The notes under the pieces: generated by a model | What the model saw: only the letters and a program-made list of their open reading frames with translations | The model's database searches: none | What the model was told of the DNA's origin: nothing | Position numbers and translations under genes: made by a program | Shown here: positions 1 through 8,457 of the stretch, one piece after another | Layout: every line of letters begins with the position of its first letter | How positions within the stretch are numbered: position 1 is the stretch's first letter | Source: JACRLW01 sp046349595 | GTDB lineage: Bacteria > Planctomycetota > UBA1135 > UBA2386 | DNA length: 64,000 nucleotides | Direction of reading: 5' to 3' | NCBI GenBank assembly: GCA_046349595.1 | Contig: JAXMCA010000001.1 | Coordinates: 1,736,001 to 1,800,000 of the forward strand

Positions 1-1132
1 TTCGCACGAAGTCCGCCTCGGTCAGCGGCTTGAGCGCGACGCGCACCGGGAATCGCCCCTGGAGTTCGGGGATCAGCTCGCTGGGCTTGTGGAAGTGGAA
101 GGCGCCTGCGGCGATGAACAGGATGTGGTCGGTGCGCACGTGGCCGTAGCGGGTGTACACGTCGCAACCCTCGACGACGGACAGCAGGTCGCGCTGCACG
201 CCCTCGCGCGACACGTCGGGTCCGTCACCACCGCCCGCGCCGACGATCTTGTCGACCTCGTCGACGAAGATGATCCCGTCGTTCTCGGCGCGGTCGAGCG
301 CCTCGGTGTTGATGCGCTCCTCGTCGAGGAGCTTGTCGGCCTCCTCGTCCTCGACCAGCTTGCGCGCCTCGGCCACGGTGAGACGGCGCTGCTTGGTGCG
401 CTGCTGGGGCGCCCGACCCCACACCTCCTGCAGGGCGCGGGCATCGATGCCCATCGCGTCGTTGCCCTGCGGGCCCATGATGTTGAGCGTCGGCGTGCGA
501 CGATCGAGCAGTTCGATCTCGACCAACTCGGTCTCCAGCGCGCCGGCGGCGAAGTCGCGCTGCAGCGTCTCCCGCGCCTGCTTCTGCTCGTCCGACTCCT
601 GGAGCGTCTTCTCGAACTCCGCCATGCTCGGCGGACGCCACAGTCGGCCGGACTCCATCAGTGCACGCACGCGCGCAGGGTCGACCAGGCCGCGCTGCTG
701 GAGCAGGGCATCGAGGATGCGCTCGCCCGCGCGCTCGCGCGCCTTGTGCGCGACGCGTTCGGCATGTTCGCGACGGACCATCGCCACCGCGTTCTCGACC
801 AGGTCGCGCACCATCGATTCGACGTCGCGTCCGTGGTAGCCCACCTCGCTGTACTTGGTCGCCTCGACCTTGACGAAGGGGGCCTTGGCCAGCGCGGCCA
901 GCCGGCGCGCGATCTCGGTCTTGCCGACGCCGGTCGGGCCGATCAGCAGGATGTTCTTCGGATAGACGTCGGCGGCGAGGTCGCGGGAGAGCTGCCGCCG
1001 GCGCCAGCGGTTGCGCAGTGCCACCGCAACGGCGCGCTTGGCCTTCTGCTGACCGACGACGTACTCGTCGAGCTTGGCCAGGATCTCCGGCGGGGTGAGG
1101 GCGAGGGGCGTGAAGGGCGAGGCTTCGGTCAC
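1..1132 (-). CDS. hslU: ATP-dependent protease ATPase subunit HslU (partial, C-terminus outside window)
   Basis: AAA+ unfoldase of the HslUV (ClpYQ) protease, which unfolds cytoplasmic substrates and feeds them to HslV. The reverse strand reads a typical N-terminus (PPEILAKLDEYVVGQ), Walker A GPTGVGKT at residues 65-72, the Walker B region GIIFVDEVDKI, the block DVSREGVQRDLLSVVEG, and later TDHILFIAAGAFHFHKPSEL, all characteristic of HslU rather than ClpX. About 377 of roughly 440 expected residues are inside the window; the rest lies before base 1. I place the start at a GTG (1132), which leaves a normal short N-terminus; no strong ribosome site precedes it. A TAGCAT hexamer at 1188-1193 (minus strand) is a possible -10. 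hslV, usually just upstream of hslU, is not there. Confidence 0.95.
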   Translation of the reverse strand, partial: MTEASPFTPLALTPPEILAKLDEYVVGQQKAKRAVAVALRNRWRRRQLSRDLAADVYPKNILLIGPTGVGKTEIARRLAALAKAPFVKVEATKYSEVGYHGRDVESMVRDLVENAVAMVRREHAERVAHKARERAGERILDALLQQRGLVDPARVRALMESGRLWRPPSMAEFEKTLQESDEQKQARETLQRDFAAGALETELVEIELLDRRTPTLNIMGPQGNDAMGIDARALQEVWGRAPQQRTKQRRLTVAEARKLVEDEEADKLLDEERINTEALDRAENDGIIFVDEVDKIVGAGGGDGPDVSREGVQRDLLSVVEGCDVYTRYGHVRTDHILFIAAGAFHFHKPSELIPELQGRFPVRVALKPLTEADFVR

Positions 1133-1233
1133 GGCGTGCGGGCGTCGCAGTGCGGCGCGAGGGGAGGTCGGGACGGGAAGGGCGGGGATGCTACCCGACC
1201 CGACACGCGCGGCAGTCGCCCGCCTTCACCGCT

Positions 1234-2322
1234 TCAGAAGAAGCCGGTCACCGTCACCGTGCGCGCGACCGTGCCGGTCGTGGCGTTGTGATCGGAGCCG
1301 CTGGCGATGCGCACCGCGCCGAGCGTCGCCGATCCGAGAGGCGGCACGGTGATCACGCTGCCGTCGCTGAAGGCGATGTCACTGGCGATGCTGCTGGGAC
1401 GACCGGAGACGATCTGAAGGTAGAAGCGCTGGCCGTCGAGGAGGTTCGCCGGCAGCCCGATGGCTCCGGCCCAGTCACCGTTCGGATCATTGTCGCCGGG
1501 CAGGGTCACCGCGACGTCGAGCGTCGGATAGAGGGTGCAGGCCGGCAGGCTCGGCCACGGCTGGCTCTGCATGCCGAAGCCGACGATCAGTGCGGATTGT
1601 GCTGGGGCATTGACGATCGAAGTCACGCCGTCACGCGCGTCGACGTCGAGGGACAGCGTGCCGTCGAGGAAGCGCGTCACGGTGAAGCGTGCGTTCGCCG
1701 TCGCGCTGGCACCCGGGGCGGCACAGCCGCTGCCGAAGCGGTAGCCCGGCTGGTCCGAGCGACCGCTCGCCGGCAGGTCGTGCGCGTCGAGGGACGGCTG
1801 GAAGTTGACGTTGGTGCCGCGTGAGCTGCTGTTGCCGAACACGCTGACGTCGAGCAGCAGCGGCGTGCCCCCGGCCGGCAGGGTGAACGGGGTGGCGTAG
1901 GGGATGCGGAACTCGAAGAGCGGTGCCGGATCGGACGCCGGACGTGCCGTGGTCGGGAAGTTGACGAAGGTGCGCGGCAGCACCGTCGTCGCGCCTGCGC
2001 CGACATTGCTCGCGAAGGTCGTCGAGGCCTGATCGGGCGCGCGAGCCGAGAGCGCCAGGCTGACCTCCATGTCGGTCGCGAAGGAGGCGACCGGGCTGCG
2101 CTGGACCAGGGCGTCGGCGCGATAGGCATGGCCCAGGATGGTCATCGGCGCGCTGCCGAGGTCGCCGTGGATCGACTGGAAGCGCCCGTCGGCGCGGCCG
2201 AGCGGGTAGGGCGTGCTGGTGTTGCCCTCGAAACGATCGCGCCCGGCGGGCGAGACGAGGGACTGGGCGTGGACTGCGCTGCACAGGAGGGCGGCGCACC
2301 AAAGTCGGATGCTGTGATTCAT
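1234..2322 (-). CDS. Secreted protein of unknown function, planctomycete-type
   Basis: Protein of 362 residues that I do not recognise as an enzyme. It starts with a clear signal peptide (MNHSIRLWCAALLCSAVHAQ, cleavage after A-x-A) and continues as a Ser/Thr/Ala-rich, beta-strand-like sequence without transmembrane segments. The last 100 residues have the pattern C-x-LYP, then a stretch with GLPANLLDGQRFYLQ, similar in layout to the C-terminus of the secreted protein at 14240-16477. The ATG at 2322 is preceded by AGGGAG at good spacing, which fixes the start; a longer in-frame extension to 3036 is an artefact running through the atp promoter region. Probably exported to the periplasm or surface; role unknown. 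Confidence 0.8.
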   Translation of the reverse strand: MNHSIRLWCAALLCSAVHAQSLVSPAGRDRFEGNTSTPYPLGRADGRFQSIHGDLGSAPMTILGHAYRADALVQRSPVASFATDMEVSLALSARAPDQASTTFASNVGAGATTVLPRTFVNFPTTARPASDPAPLFEFRIPYATPFTLPAGGTPLLLDVSVFGNSSSRGTNVNFQPSLDAHDLPASGRSDQPGYRFGSGCAAPGASATANARFTVTRFLDGTLSLDVDARDGVTSIVNAPAQSALIVGFGMQSQPWPSLPACTLYPTLDVAVTLPGDNDPNGDWAGAIGLPANLLDGQRFYLQIVSGRPSSIASDIAFSDGSVITVPPLGSATLGAVRIASGSDHNATTGTVARTVTVTGFF

Positions 2323-2428
2323 GTCTCCCTGGACCTTCGGTCGGTCGTGGGTGAGGACCCCCTCACCGGGCTCAGGGCGACGGAGCGCGCGAAAACAACG
2401 CGGAGCGGTCGCGGCTGCAGACAAGCTG

Positions 2429-2456
2429 TTGAACGGCGCGCGCGGGACCTTATGGT
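2429..2456 (+). promoter_or_regulatory. Predicted sigma-70-type promoter of the atp operon
   Basis: TTGAAC (2429-2434), a 16-base spacer and TATGGT (2451-2456) match the -35/-10 consensus well for such GC-rich DNA. They lie about 50 bases before the first gene of the ATP synthase operon (atpZ, ATG at 2508). The predicted transcript start near 2463 leaves a 45-base leader. The assignment rests on sequence match and position only. Confidence 0.55.
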
Positions 2457-2507
2457 CTTCGCCTCGCTTTCCGGGGCACCCCCCGGAGCGCGGCTCTTTC
2501 CGAAGCC

Positions 2508-2816
2508 ATGCCCGCCCGCAATGTGGACCGTGGTGCCGATGCGTTCGGCGCAGCGTTGACGCTCGCCGTCTCGGTGTCCTTGTTCTGCTGGGGTGGGTAT
2601 CGCCTCGACCTCTCGCTCGATTCCTCGCCGCTCTTCCTGATCCTCGGTGCCGCGCTCGGACTGCTCGGTGGTTTCCTCCACCTGATGCGGGTCCTCGCGC
2701 CCGACATCCGCTTGTTCGGTCGCCGACCCCGCGACACGAAGGGCGCGATGCGCGATCCGTCGCCGCGGGAGGCGCCGCGTCGCGAGGAAGGAGACCGCGA
2801 CATTCCCTCGCCATGA
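2508..2816 (+). CDS. atpZ: AtpZ/AtpI-family ATP synthase accessory membrane protein
   Basis: Small protein of 102 residues with two hydrophobic helices (about residues 13-30 and 41-62) separated by a short polar turn, and a highly charged C-terminal tail. This is the layout of the AtpZ (AtpQ-like) accessory proteins that precede atpI in many F-type ATP synthase operons and help Mg2+ supply or c-ring assembly. It is the first gene of the operon, downstream of a good promoter, and its stop overlaps the next start by ATGA. The family call rests on size, topology and position; the sequence itself is not strongly diagnostic. Confidence 0.65.
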   Translation: MPARNVDRGADAFGAALTLAVSVSLFCWGGYRLDLSLDSSPLFLILGAALGLLGGFLHLMRVLAPDIRLFGRRPRDTKGAMRDPSPREAPRREEGDRDIPSP

Positions 2817-3355
2817 CCGCCGTCGACACGACAACCGCAATCGCCATGGAATCCACCGCACGCAGGCCGGCCGGCGCTCCGCTGTGGCTGCGTGCGGCAT
2901 GGCCGGGCTGCGCGATCGGCGTCGCGGGGGCGGCGCTCGGGGCTGCGCGTGTCGTCGATCCGCAGGGAAGCGGGGCCTGGATCGCACTCGGCGCGATGGT
3001 CGGGGTGGTGCTCGGCGCGGTCGGCGTCGCCTTCAAGGCCCGCGCGCTGTCGCGCTCGCTGCGTGATCCGCTGGCGGCCAGCTCGCTCCAGGCGGCGCTG
3101 CTCGGCGACTTCGTCCTTCAGGTCTTCGTCGTCGGCCTCGGCGCGACAGCGATGAACCTGTCCGACCTGAAATTCGAATTCACCGCCGGTTTTGCGGTCG
3201 CCTTCGCGACGGTGGCCCTCGTCCACCAGGCGTCCTCGGCCCTGATCCTCGCGCGATCGCTGCGCGGACCAGGTCTGCGGGCGACGAGCGTCGACGAGCG
3301 CAGCCCCGCGACCAGGGACACCGACACCGACCCGTCCGCCTCGACCCACGCATGA
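2813..3355 (+). CDS. AtpI-like ATP synthase subunit I / membrane protein
   Basis: 180-residue membrane protein with four predicted helices (around residues 28-48, 54-72, 91-112 and 120-140) and a polar C-terminal tail. It sits between atpZ and atpB, overlapping both by 4 bases (ATGA at 2813 and at 3352), exactly where AtpI/AtpR-type subunit I proteins are found. Such proteins assist c-ring assembly. The sequence is divergent, so the name is inferred mainly from context and topology. The start ATG at 2813 was chosen because it gives the translational-coupling overlap; a longer upstream extension reads through atpZ out of frame. Confidence 0.65.
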   Translation: MTAVDTTTAIAMESTARRPAGAPLWLRAAWPGCAIGVAGAALGAARVVDPQGSGAWIALGAMVGVVLGAVGVAFKARALSRSLRDPLAASSLQAALLGDFVLQVFVVGLGATAMNLSDLKFEFTAGFAVAFATVALVHQASSALILARSLRGPGLRATSVDERSPATRDTDTDPSASTHA

Positions 3356-4401
3356 TCCGATTCGTGAGCCTGATCCGGACCCTCGTCCCCGCTCTCCTCG
3401 CGGTCGCGTTGGCCTGCGCTCCGGCCCTGCGCGCGCAGGAGCACCCCACGTCCGGGAAGGCCGCGACGCAGGAGAAGCACGACGCGCAGGAGAAGCACGA
3501 CGCGCAGGAGAAGCACGACGCGCAGGAGAAGCACGACGCGCAGGAGAAGCACGACGCGCAGGGTCACGACGGCGCAGCGCAGAAGAGCACGCTGGAGATG
3601 GGGAACGAGGAGTTCTTCATCACCAACTACAAGCACCTGATGCCGCACGAGCTCGGCGTCGAACACGGTGCGCACTCCGAGGGCTCGCCAAGCCCGATCG
3701 CCTTCTACAACGTCAACGCCGCGCAGGTCGTCGCGATCCTGCTGATGCTGGTCGTGTTCGGCGCGGTGCTGGCGAGCGCACGCAGCGCGAAGGCGCCCTG
3801 GATCATCCGTGTGTTCCGCGGCTTCTGTCGCTGGGTGCGCGACGAGATGGTCGTGAAGGTGATGGGTGAGGAGGAGGGTCGCGCGTTCACGCCCTTCTTC
3901 CTCTATCTGTTCTTCTTCATCGCCTTCATGAACCTGCTCGGGCTGATCCCGGTCTACGGCGTGACCGCGACGGCCTGCGTCTACGTCACCGCGTCGCTGG
4001 CCCTGATCACCTTCGGGATCATGGTGATCGGCGGGATGATGAAGCAGGGCGCCCTCGAGTTCTGGAAGAACCTGCTGCCGCACGGGCTGCCGGGGTGGCT
4101 GATCCCGCTGATGATCGTTCTCGAGCTGATCGGGCTGCTCGTGAAGCCCTTCGCCCTGACCATCCGACTGTTCGCGAACATGCTGGCAGGTCACCTGGTG
4201 ATCTACAGCTTCATCGGAATGATCTTCCTGTTCGCGAAGATGATGAACATGAGCCCGGTGGCCTACACCACCGCGGCCTTCTCGGCGGGGATGGGTGTGT
4301 TCATCAGCATCATCGAGGCTTTCGTCGCGCTGCTGCAGGCCTACATCTTCACCTTCCTCAGCATCGTGTTCGTGCAGCAGGCCCGCCACCCCGCGCACTG
4401 A
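3352..4401 (+). CDS. atpB: F-type ATP synthase subunit a
   Basis: Membrane subunit a of F0, forming the proton half-channels against the c-ring. The C-terminal two thirds carry the conserved helix with LTIRLFANMLAGH, which holds the essential arginine, and a last helix rich in small residues. Unusually, the protein begins with a signal-peptide-like segment (residues 1-33) and then a hydrophilic His/Glu/Lys-rich stretch containing five identical copies of QEKHDA (about residues 40-69) before the first F0 helix. N-terminal extensions occur in some lineages, but this repeat looks recently expanded. At 349 residues it is longer than the usual 250-290. Overlaps the upstream gene by ATGA. Confidence 0.95.
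   Translation: MIRFVSLIRTLVPALLAVALACAPALRAQEHPTSGKAATQEKHDAQEKHDAQEKHDAQEKHDAQEKHDAQGHDGAAQKSTLEMGNEEFFITNYKHLMPHELGVEHGAHSEGSPSPIAFYNVNAAQVVAILLMLVVFGAVLASARSAKAPWIIRVFRGFCRWVRDEMVVKVMGEEEGRAFTPFFLYLFFFIAFMNLLGLIPVYGVTATACVYVTASLALITFGIMVIGGMMKQGALEFWKNLLPHGLPGWLIPLMIVLELIGLLVKPFALTIRLFANMLAGHLVIYSFIGMIFLFAKMMNMSPVAYTTAAFSAGMGVFISIIEAFVALLQAYIFTFLSIVFVQQARHPAH
3469..3558 (+). repeat. Five tandem 18-bp repeats inside atpB, encoding QEKHDA
   Basis: The unit CAGGAGAAGCACGACGCG occurs five times head to tail at 3469, 3487, 3505, 3523 and 3541 with no base difference between copies. It stays in frame and adds one His, two acidic residues and one Lys per copy to the exported-looking N-terminal part of subunit a. 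Perfect identity at the DNA level implies recent expansion or ongoing slippage. Confidence 0.97.
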
Positions 4402-4495
4402 TCGAATCGACCGACTTCGGGGCCGATCGCGCGGAGCGCGTCGAACCCCACAGACCTCCGACTTCCCTCACAAGCAGACCAAACAGGAGACCCTG

Positions 4496-4744
4496 ATGCT
4501 TTCCTTGATCCTCGCTTCCGCCGGCATCGGTGCCGGCATCGCCGCCGGCGGTTCCGTGATCGGCGCCGGCATCGGTATCGGCCAGATCGGCAACGCGGCC
4601 GGCAACGGCATCGCGCGCCAGCCGGAGGCCGGTGAAGCGATCCGCGGCAATGCGCTGCTGCTCGCCGCACTCGTCGAAGGCGTCGCGTTCTTCGGCGTCG
4701 TCGTCGGCCTGCTCTTGTCCTTCAAGGTCACCGCCGGCGCCTGA
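4496..4744 (+). CDS. atpE: F-type ATP synthase subunit c
   Basis: Two-helix proteolipid of 82 residues that forms the rotating ring. Helix 1 is glycine-rich with GAGIGIGQIGNAAG; the polar loop is ARQPEA; helix 2 carries the ion-binding glutamate E61 in ALVEGVAFFG. The glutamine at position 30 is two residues out of register with the Na+-ligand glutamine of sodium-type rings, and the residue after E61 is Gly rather than Ser/Thr, so I read this as proton-coupled. The ATG at 4496 follows AGGAGA at 4485-4490. A 94-base gap separates it from atpB; no terminator is evident there. Confidence 0.96.
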   Translation: MLSLILASAGIGAGIAAGGSVIGAGIGIGQIGNAAGNGIARQPEAGEAIRGNALLLAALVEGVAFFGVVVGLLLSFKVTAGA

Positions 4745-4761
4745 GGCGCAGGAGGCACGAC

Positions 4762-5298
4762 ATGCTGTCGTACTTCACCATCGCAGCGTTCGCGCCGGAA
4801 GGCGGCGACTTCGATCCCTTCCAGTGGGTTCCGGGTGCCGCGTTCTGGACGATCCTGATCTTCGTGCTCGCGCTCGTCCCGATGTGGAAGTTCGTCTTCG
4901 GGCCGATCACGAAGGCCCTGGACGAACGCGATCGCAAGGTCGAGGAGGCGCTCGCCGCCGCCGACAAGGCGAAGCGGGAAGCCGAGACCCAGACCGCGGC
5001 CACGCGCGCCGAACTCGAGAAGGCGCGGCAGGAAGCGCGGACGATGGTGCAGGAGGCGACGGCGCGTGCCGAGCGGCAGGCGCAGGAGGAACTGGCGCGC
5101 GCACGCGCGGAGGCGGACCGTCAGCTCCAGCAGGCCCGCACCGAGATCGAGGCCCAGAAGCGCAAGGCGCTCGAGGAGATCCGTCGCGAGGTCGTCGAGC
5201 TCGCGGTCGGTTCCGCGGGAGCGATCCTGCGGCGCGACGTCGACGACGACGCCCACCGCCGCATGGTCACCGACTTCCTCGGAGGTCGGGGTCGATGA
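4762..5298 (+). CDS. atpF: F-type ATP synthase subunit b
   Basis: Peripheral-stalk subunit of 178 residues. One N-terminal membrane helix (about residues 24-45, containing AAFWTILIFVLALVPMWKFV) is followed by a long charged, Ala/Glu/Arg-rich coiled coil and a short C-terminal domain that would bind the delta subunit. The region around KALDERDRKVEEAL is typical of the family. It lies 17 bases after atpE and overlaps atpH by ATGA (5295-5298). Confidence 0.95.
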   Translation: MLSYFTIAAFAPEGGDFDPFQWVPGAAFWTILIFVLALVPMWKFVFGPITKALDERDRKVEEALAAADKAKREAETQTAATRAELEKARQEARTMVQEATARAERQAQEELARARAEADRQLQQARTEIEAQKRKALEEIRREVVELAVGSAGAILRRDVDDDAHRRMVTDFLGGRGR

Positions 5299-5837
5299 CG
5301 TCACTCGCCCGTCGCTACGCGCGCGCCCTGTTCGAGGTGGCGGAGGAACGGAAGGCGACCGAAGCGGTCGCCGCCGACCTCGCACACTTCGATGCGGTGC
5401 TCGCCGATGCCGATCTGCGGGCGGCGGTCCTGCGTCCGGAGCTTCCGGCCTCGCTGGTCGGACGCCTCGTCGCGAAGCTCGGCGAGGGGCGTCACGAACT
5501 GGTTCGCAACCTGCTCCTCGCGCTCGCGGGACGGCGGCGGCTCGGGCTGCTCGTCGAACTCCGAGCAGCCTTCGACGCCCTCGCGCTCGCGTCGCGTGGC
5601 GAAGTCGAAGGTGTGGTCGAATCGGCGCGTCCGCTCGCGGCGGCCGAGGTCGACGCGCTCGCGGCCGAGGCGAGTCGGCTCTCCGGACGGAAGGTCCACC
5701 TGCGCGTTCGCGAGGTCCCCGAGTTGATCGGTGGCGTGCGACTGCGCGTCGGCAACACGCTGTGGGACGGCAGCGTGGCGTCGCAACTCGAGGGGCTGCG
5801 CCAGCGGCTGCTCGACGTCCCGATCGCGTCCGCGTGA
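5295..5837 (+). CDS. atpH: F-type ATP synthase subunit delta
   Basis: 180-residue delta subunit linking the F1 head to the b stalk. It begins with the typical RRYARALFEVAEE helix, has the central conserved RNLLLALAGRRRLGLL region, and ends with the family signature around ELIGGVRLRVGNTLWDGSVASQL. The ATG overlaps the atpF stop (ATGA), which fixes the start and implies translational coupling. Length is normal. A 124-base gap follows before atpA, with no gene in it that I can support. Confidence 0.95.
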   Translation: MTSLARRYARALFEVAEERKATEAVAADLAHFDAVLADADLRAAVLRPELPASLVGRLVAKLGEGRHELVRNLLLALAGRRRLGLLVELRAAFDALALASRGEVEGVVESARPLAAAEVDALAAEASRLSGRKVHLRVREVPELIGGVRLRVGNTLWDGSVASQLEGLRQRLLDVPIASA

Positions 5838-5961
5838 GCGGCGCCGTCCCCACTCCACGCAATCCAAGTTCACGCGGTCCTGCGCCATCGGCGCCCGGAT
5901 CGCACCGCATTCCAATCAGCAACGATCGCCCCGCGCAGGCGGGCAGAGTCAGGACATCCCG

Positions 5962-7503
5962 ATGGATCTGAAGGCATCCGAAGTCACGAGCGTCCTCAAG
6001 AAGGAGATCGAGGGCTTCGAGGGCGCGACCAAGAAGTCGAACGTCGGCACCGTGCTCTCGGTCGGTGACGGCGTCGCACGCATCCACGGTCTCGACAACT
6101 GCATGATGAGCGAGTTGGTCGAGTTCGGCGGTGGCGTTTCAGGCATGGCGCTGAACCTCGAGGAGGACAACGTCGGCGTCGTGTTGCTCGGCGACGAGAC
6201 GAAGGTCAAGGAGGGCGACGTCGTGCGCACCACCGGCCGCGTCATCTCGGTGCCGACCGGCATGGCGATGGTCGGACGCGTCGTCGACGCACTCGGCAAC
6301 GCCGTCGACGGCAAGGGCGCTCCCGCCCTGAAGGACTCCGACCTGCGGCCGATCGAAGGTCGCGCACCGTCGGTGCCCGAGCGCCAGCCGGTGAAGGAGC
6401 CGCTGCAGACCGGCATCAAGTCGATCGACGCGATGATCCCGATCGGCCGCGGTCAGCGTGAGTTGATCATCGGCGACCGCGCGACCGGCAAGACCGCGAT
6501 CTGCGTCGACACGATCCTCAACCAGCACTCGACCGGCGGTGGCGATCCGAACCACAAGGATCAGGTCATCTGCATCTACGTCGCGGTCGGGCAGAAGCAG
6601 TCGACGGTGAAGGCCGTCGTCAAGAAGCTCGAGGAGACCGGGGCGATGCGCTACACGATCGTCGTGTCGGCGCCGGCTTCGGCTCCCGCGGCGATGCAGT
6701 TCCTCGCACCCTACGCCGGCTGCGCGATGGGCGAGCGGCTGCGCGACGAAGGCCGTCACGTCGTGATCTTCTACGACGACCTCTACAAGCAGGCGCTGGC
6801 CTACCGCCAGGTCATGCTGCTCCTGCGCCGTCCGCCGGGTCGCGAGGCCTTCCCGGGCGACGTGTTCAACCTGCACTCGCGCCTGCTCGAGCGCGCCGCG
6901 AAGCTCAGCAAGGCGCTCGGTGGTGGGTCGCTGACCGCGCTGCCGATCGTCGAGACGCAGGAAGGTGACGTGTCGGCGTACATCCCGACCAACGTGATCT
7001 CGATCACCGACGGCCAGATCTTCCTCGAGTCGTCGCTGTTCAACGCCGGCCAGCGCCCCGCCGTGAACGCCGGTATCTCGGTGTCGCGCGTCGGTGGCTC
7101 GGCGCAGATCCCGGCGATGAAGAAGGTCGCCGGTGGTCTCCGCATCGGCCTCGCGCAGTACCGCGAACTCGCGGCCTTCGCCCAGTTCGGCAGCGACCTC
7201 GACAAGGCGACGCAGCAGTCGATCAACCGCGGTCGTCGACTCGAGGAACTGCTCAAGCAGTCGCAGTACGAGCCGGTGCCGGTCGAGGAGCAGGTGGCGG
7301 TGATCTATGCCGGCACCTCCGGTGGTCTCGACGAGGTGCCCGTCGCCCGCGTGCTCGAGTTCGAGCGTGGCTATCGCGATCACCTCAAGGCGAACCACGC
7401 CGGACTGCTCGAGACGATCCGCAAGGACAAGAAGTGGAGCGACGACCTCGCGAAGCAGTTCGACGCGATCTGCGCGAAGTTCCGCGCCGAGTTCCTGGCC
7501 TGA
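5962..7503 (+). CDS. atpA: F-type ATP synthase subunit alpha
   Basis: 513-residue regulatory nucleotide-binding subunit of F1. Visible motifs are the N-terminal beta-barrel start (GTVLSVGDGVARIHGL), Walker A GDRATGKT around residues 171-178, the VYVAVGQKQSTV block, and ALPIVETQEGDVSAYIPTNV followed by SITDGQIFLE. The C-terminal helical domain is complete. The ATG at 5962 was chosen because it matches the family N-terminus (MDLKASEV) and is preceded by AGGA; longer in-frame extensions overlap atpH. Part of the atp operon. Confidence 0.97.
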   Translation: MDLKASEVTSVLKKEIEGFEGATKKSNVGTVLSVGDGVARIHGLDNCMMSELVEFGGGVSGMALNLEEDNVGVVLLGDETKVKEGDVVRTTGRVISVPTGMAMVGRVVDALGNAVDGKGAPALKDSDLRPIEGRAPSVPERQPVKEPLQTGIKSIDAMIPIGRGQRELIIGDRATGKTAICVDTILNQHSTGGGDPNHKDQVICIYVAVGQKQSTVKAVVKKLEETGAMRYTIVVSAPASAPAAMQFLAPYAGCAMGERLRDEGRHVVIFYDDLYKQALAYRQVMLLLRRPPGREAFPGDVFNLHSRLLERAAKLSKALGGGSLTALPIVETQEGDVSAYIPTNVISITDGQIFLESSLFNAGQRPAVNAGISVSRVGGSAQIPAMKKVAGGLRIGLAQYRELAAFAQFGSDLDKATQQSINRGRRLEELLKQSQYEPVPVEEQVAVIYAGTSGGLDEVPVARVLEFERGYRDHLKANHAGLLETIRKDKKWSDDLAKQFDAICAKFRAEFLA

Positions 7504-7521
7504 TCGAAGAGGACTGCGAGC

Positions 7522-8406
7522 ATGGCCAACGTCAAGGAGCTGCGCGGGCGCATCAAGTCGATCGCCAACATCGCCAAGATCACCAAGGCGATGGAGATGG
7601 TGGCGTCGATGAAGCTGCGCAAGGTGCAGGGGCGTGCGGCGGCGTTCCGGCCGTACACCGAGGAGCTGCGCAAGCTCCTCGATCACCTCGCGTCCTCGGT
7701 CGACACCGATGCGGAGCTGCCGCTGTTCCGCCGCCGTGAGGTGAAGACCGTCGGCGTGCTCCTGATCACGTCCGACCGCGGACTGTGCGGCGCCTACAAC
7801 GCCAACGTCCTGCAGAAGGTCTCGCAGCTGCGCCGCGAGGCGGAGGCGTCGAAGCAGAAGCTGGTCTTCTACGTGATCGGCAAGAAGGGCTACGCCTGGC
7901 TCGGCCGTCGCGGTCAGACCGTGAAGCACTTCTATGCCGACCCGGCGCTGGAGAGCCTCGACTTCAGCACGGCGCGCATCGCCTCCAACGACCTCGTCGC
8001 CGCCTTCCTCGGCGGCGAGATCGACGAGGTGCGCCTGATCTTCACTGCCTTTCACTCCGCCGCACGCTTCGAGCCGCGCAACGAGACCTTCCTGCCGATC
8101 GGCGGGGAACTCGCGGCGAAGAGCGAGCCGGGCGAGGGCAAGGAGAACAGCGTCTATCTGCTCGAACCCGACCCGCAGTCGATCTTCGAGCGCATCCTCC
8201 CCAAGTACCTCCAGACCGTCGTCTTCGACGCGATGGTGGAGTCGCTCGCCGCCGAGATGGCGTCCCGCCGCATGGCGATGAAGGGCGCGACCGACGCGGC
8301 GACGCGCATGGGGAAGACCCTGAAGAAGAAGTACAACCGCGCGCGTCAGGAGAACATCACGAAGGAGCTGCTCGACATCGTCGGCGGCGCCAACGCGGTG
8401 TCCTGA
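7522..8406 (+). CDS. atpG: F-type ATP synthase subunit gamma
   Basis: 294-residue central-stalk subunit. The N-terminal helix has the invariant pattern KELRGRIKSIANIAKITKAM; the globular domain has LLITSDRGLCGAYNANV; the C-terminal helix includes ESLAAEMASRRMAMKGATDAA, ending in NITKELLDIVGGANAV. These are diagnostic for gamma. It starts 18 bases after atpA and is followed by a 51-base gap before atpD. Confidence 0.97.
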   Translation: MANVKELRGRIKSIANIAKITKAMEMVASMKLRKVQGRAAAFRPYTEELRKLLDHLASSVDTDAELPLFRRREVKTVGVLLITSDRGLCGAYNANVLQKVSQLRREAEASKQKLVFYVIGKKGYAWLGRRGQTVKHFYADPALESLDFSTARIASNDLVAAFLGGEIDEVRLIFTAFHSAARFEPRNETFLPIGGELAAKSEPGEGKENSVYLLEPDPQSIFERILPKYLQTVVFDAMVESLAAEMASRRMAMKGATDAATRMGKTLKKKYNRARQENITKELLDIVGGANAVS

Positions 8407-8457
8407 TCGCCCGACTGATTTTCCCAAGACACACAGACAGAGATCCGGAGACAACCC

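Noticed and set aside
3469..3558. Five identical tandem units, considered as a CRISPR array
   Set aside because: The units are contiguous without spacers and lie in frame within atpB.
4496..4744. Glutamine in helix 1 of subunit c as a sign of a sodium-driven ATP synthase
   Set aside because: The Gln is two positions out of register with the Na+ ligand and Glu61 is followed by Gly, not Ser/Thr.
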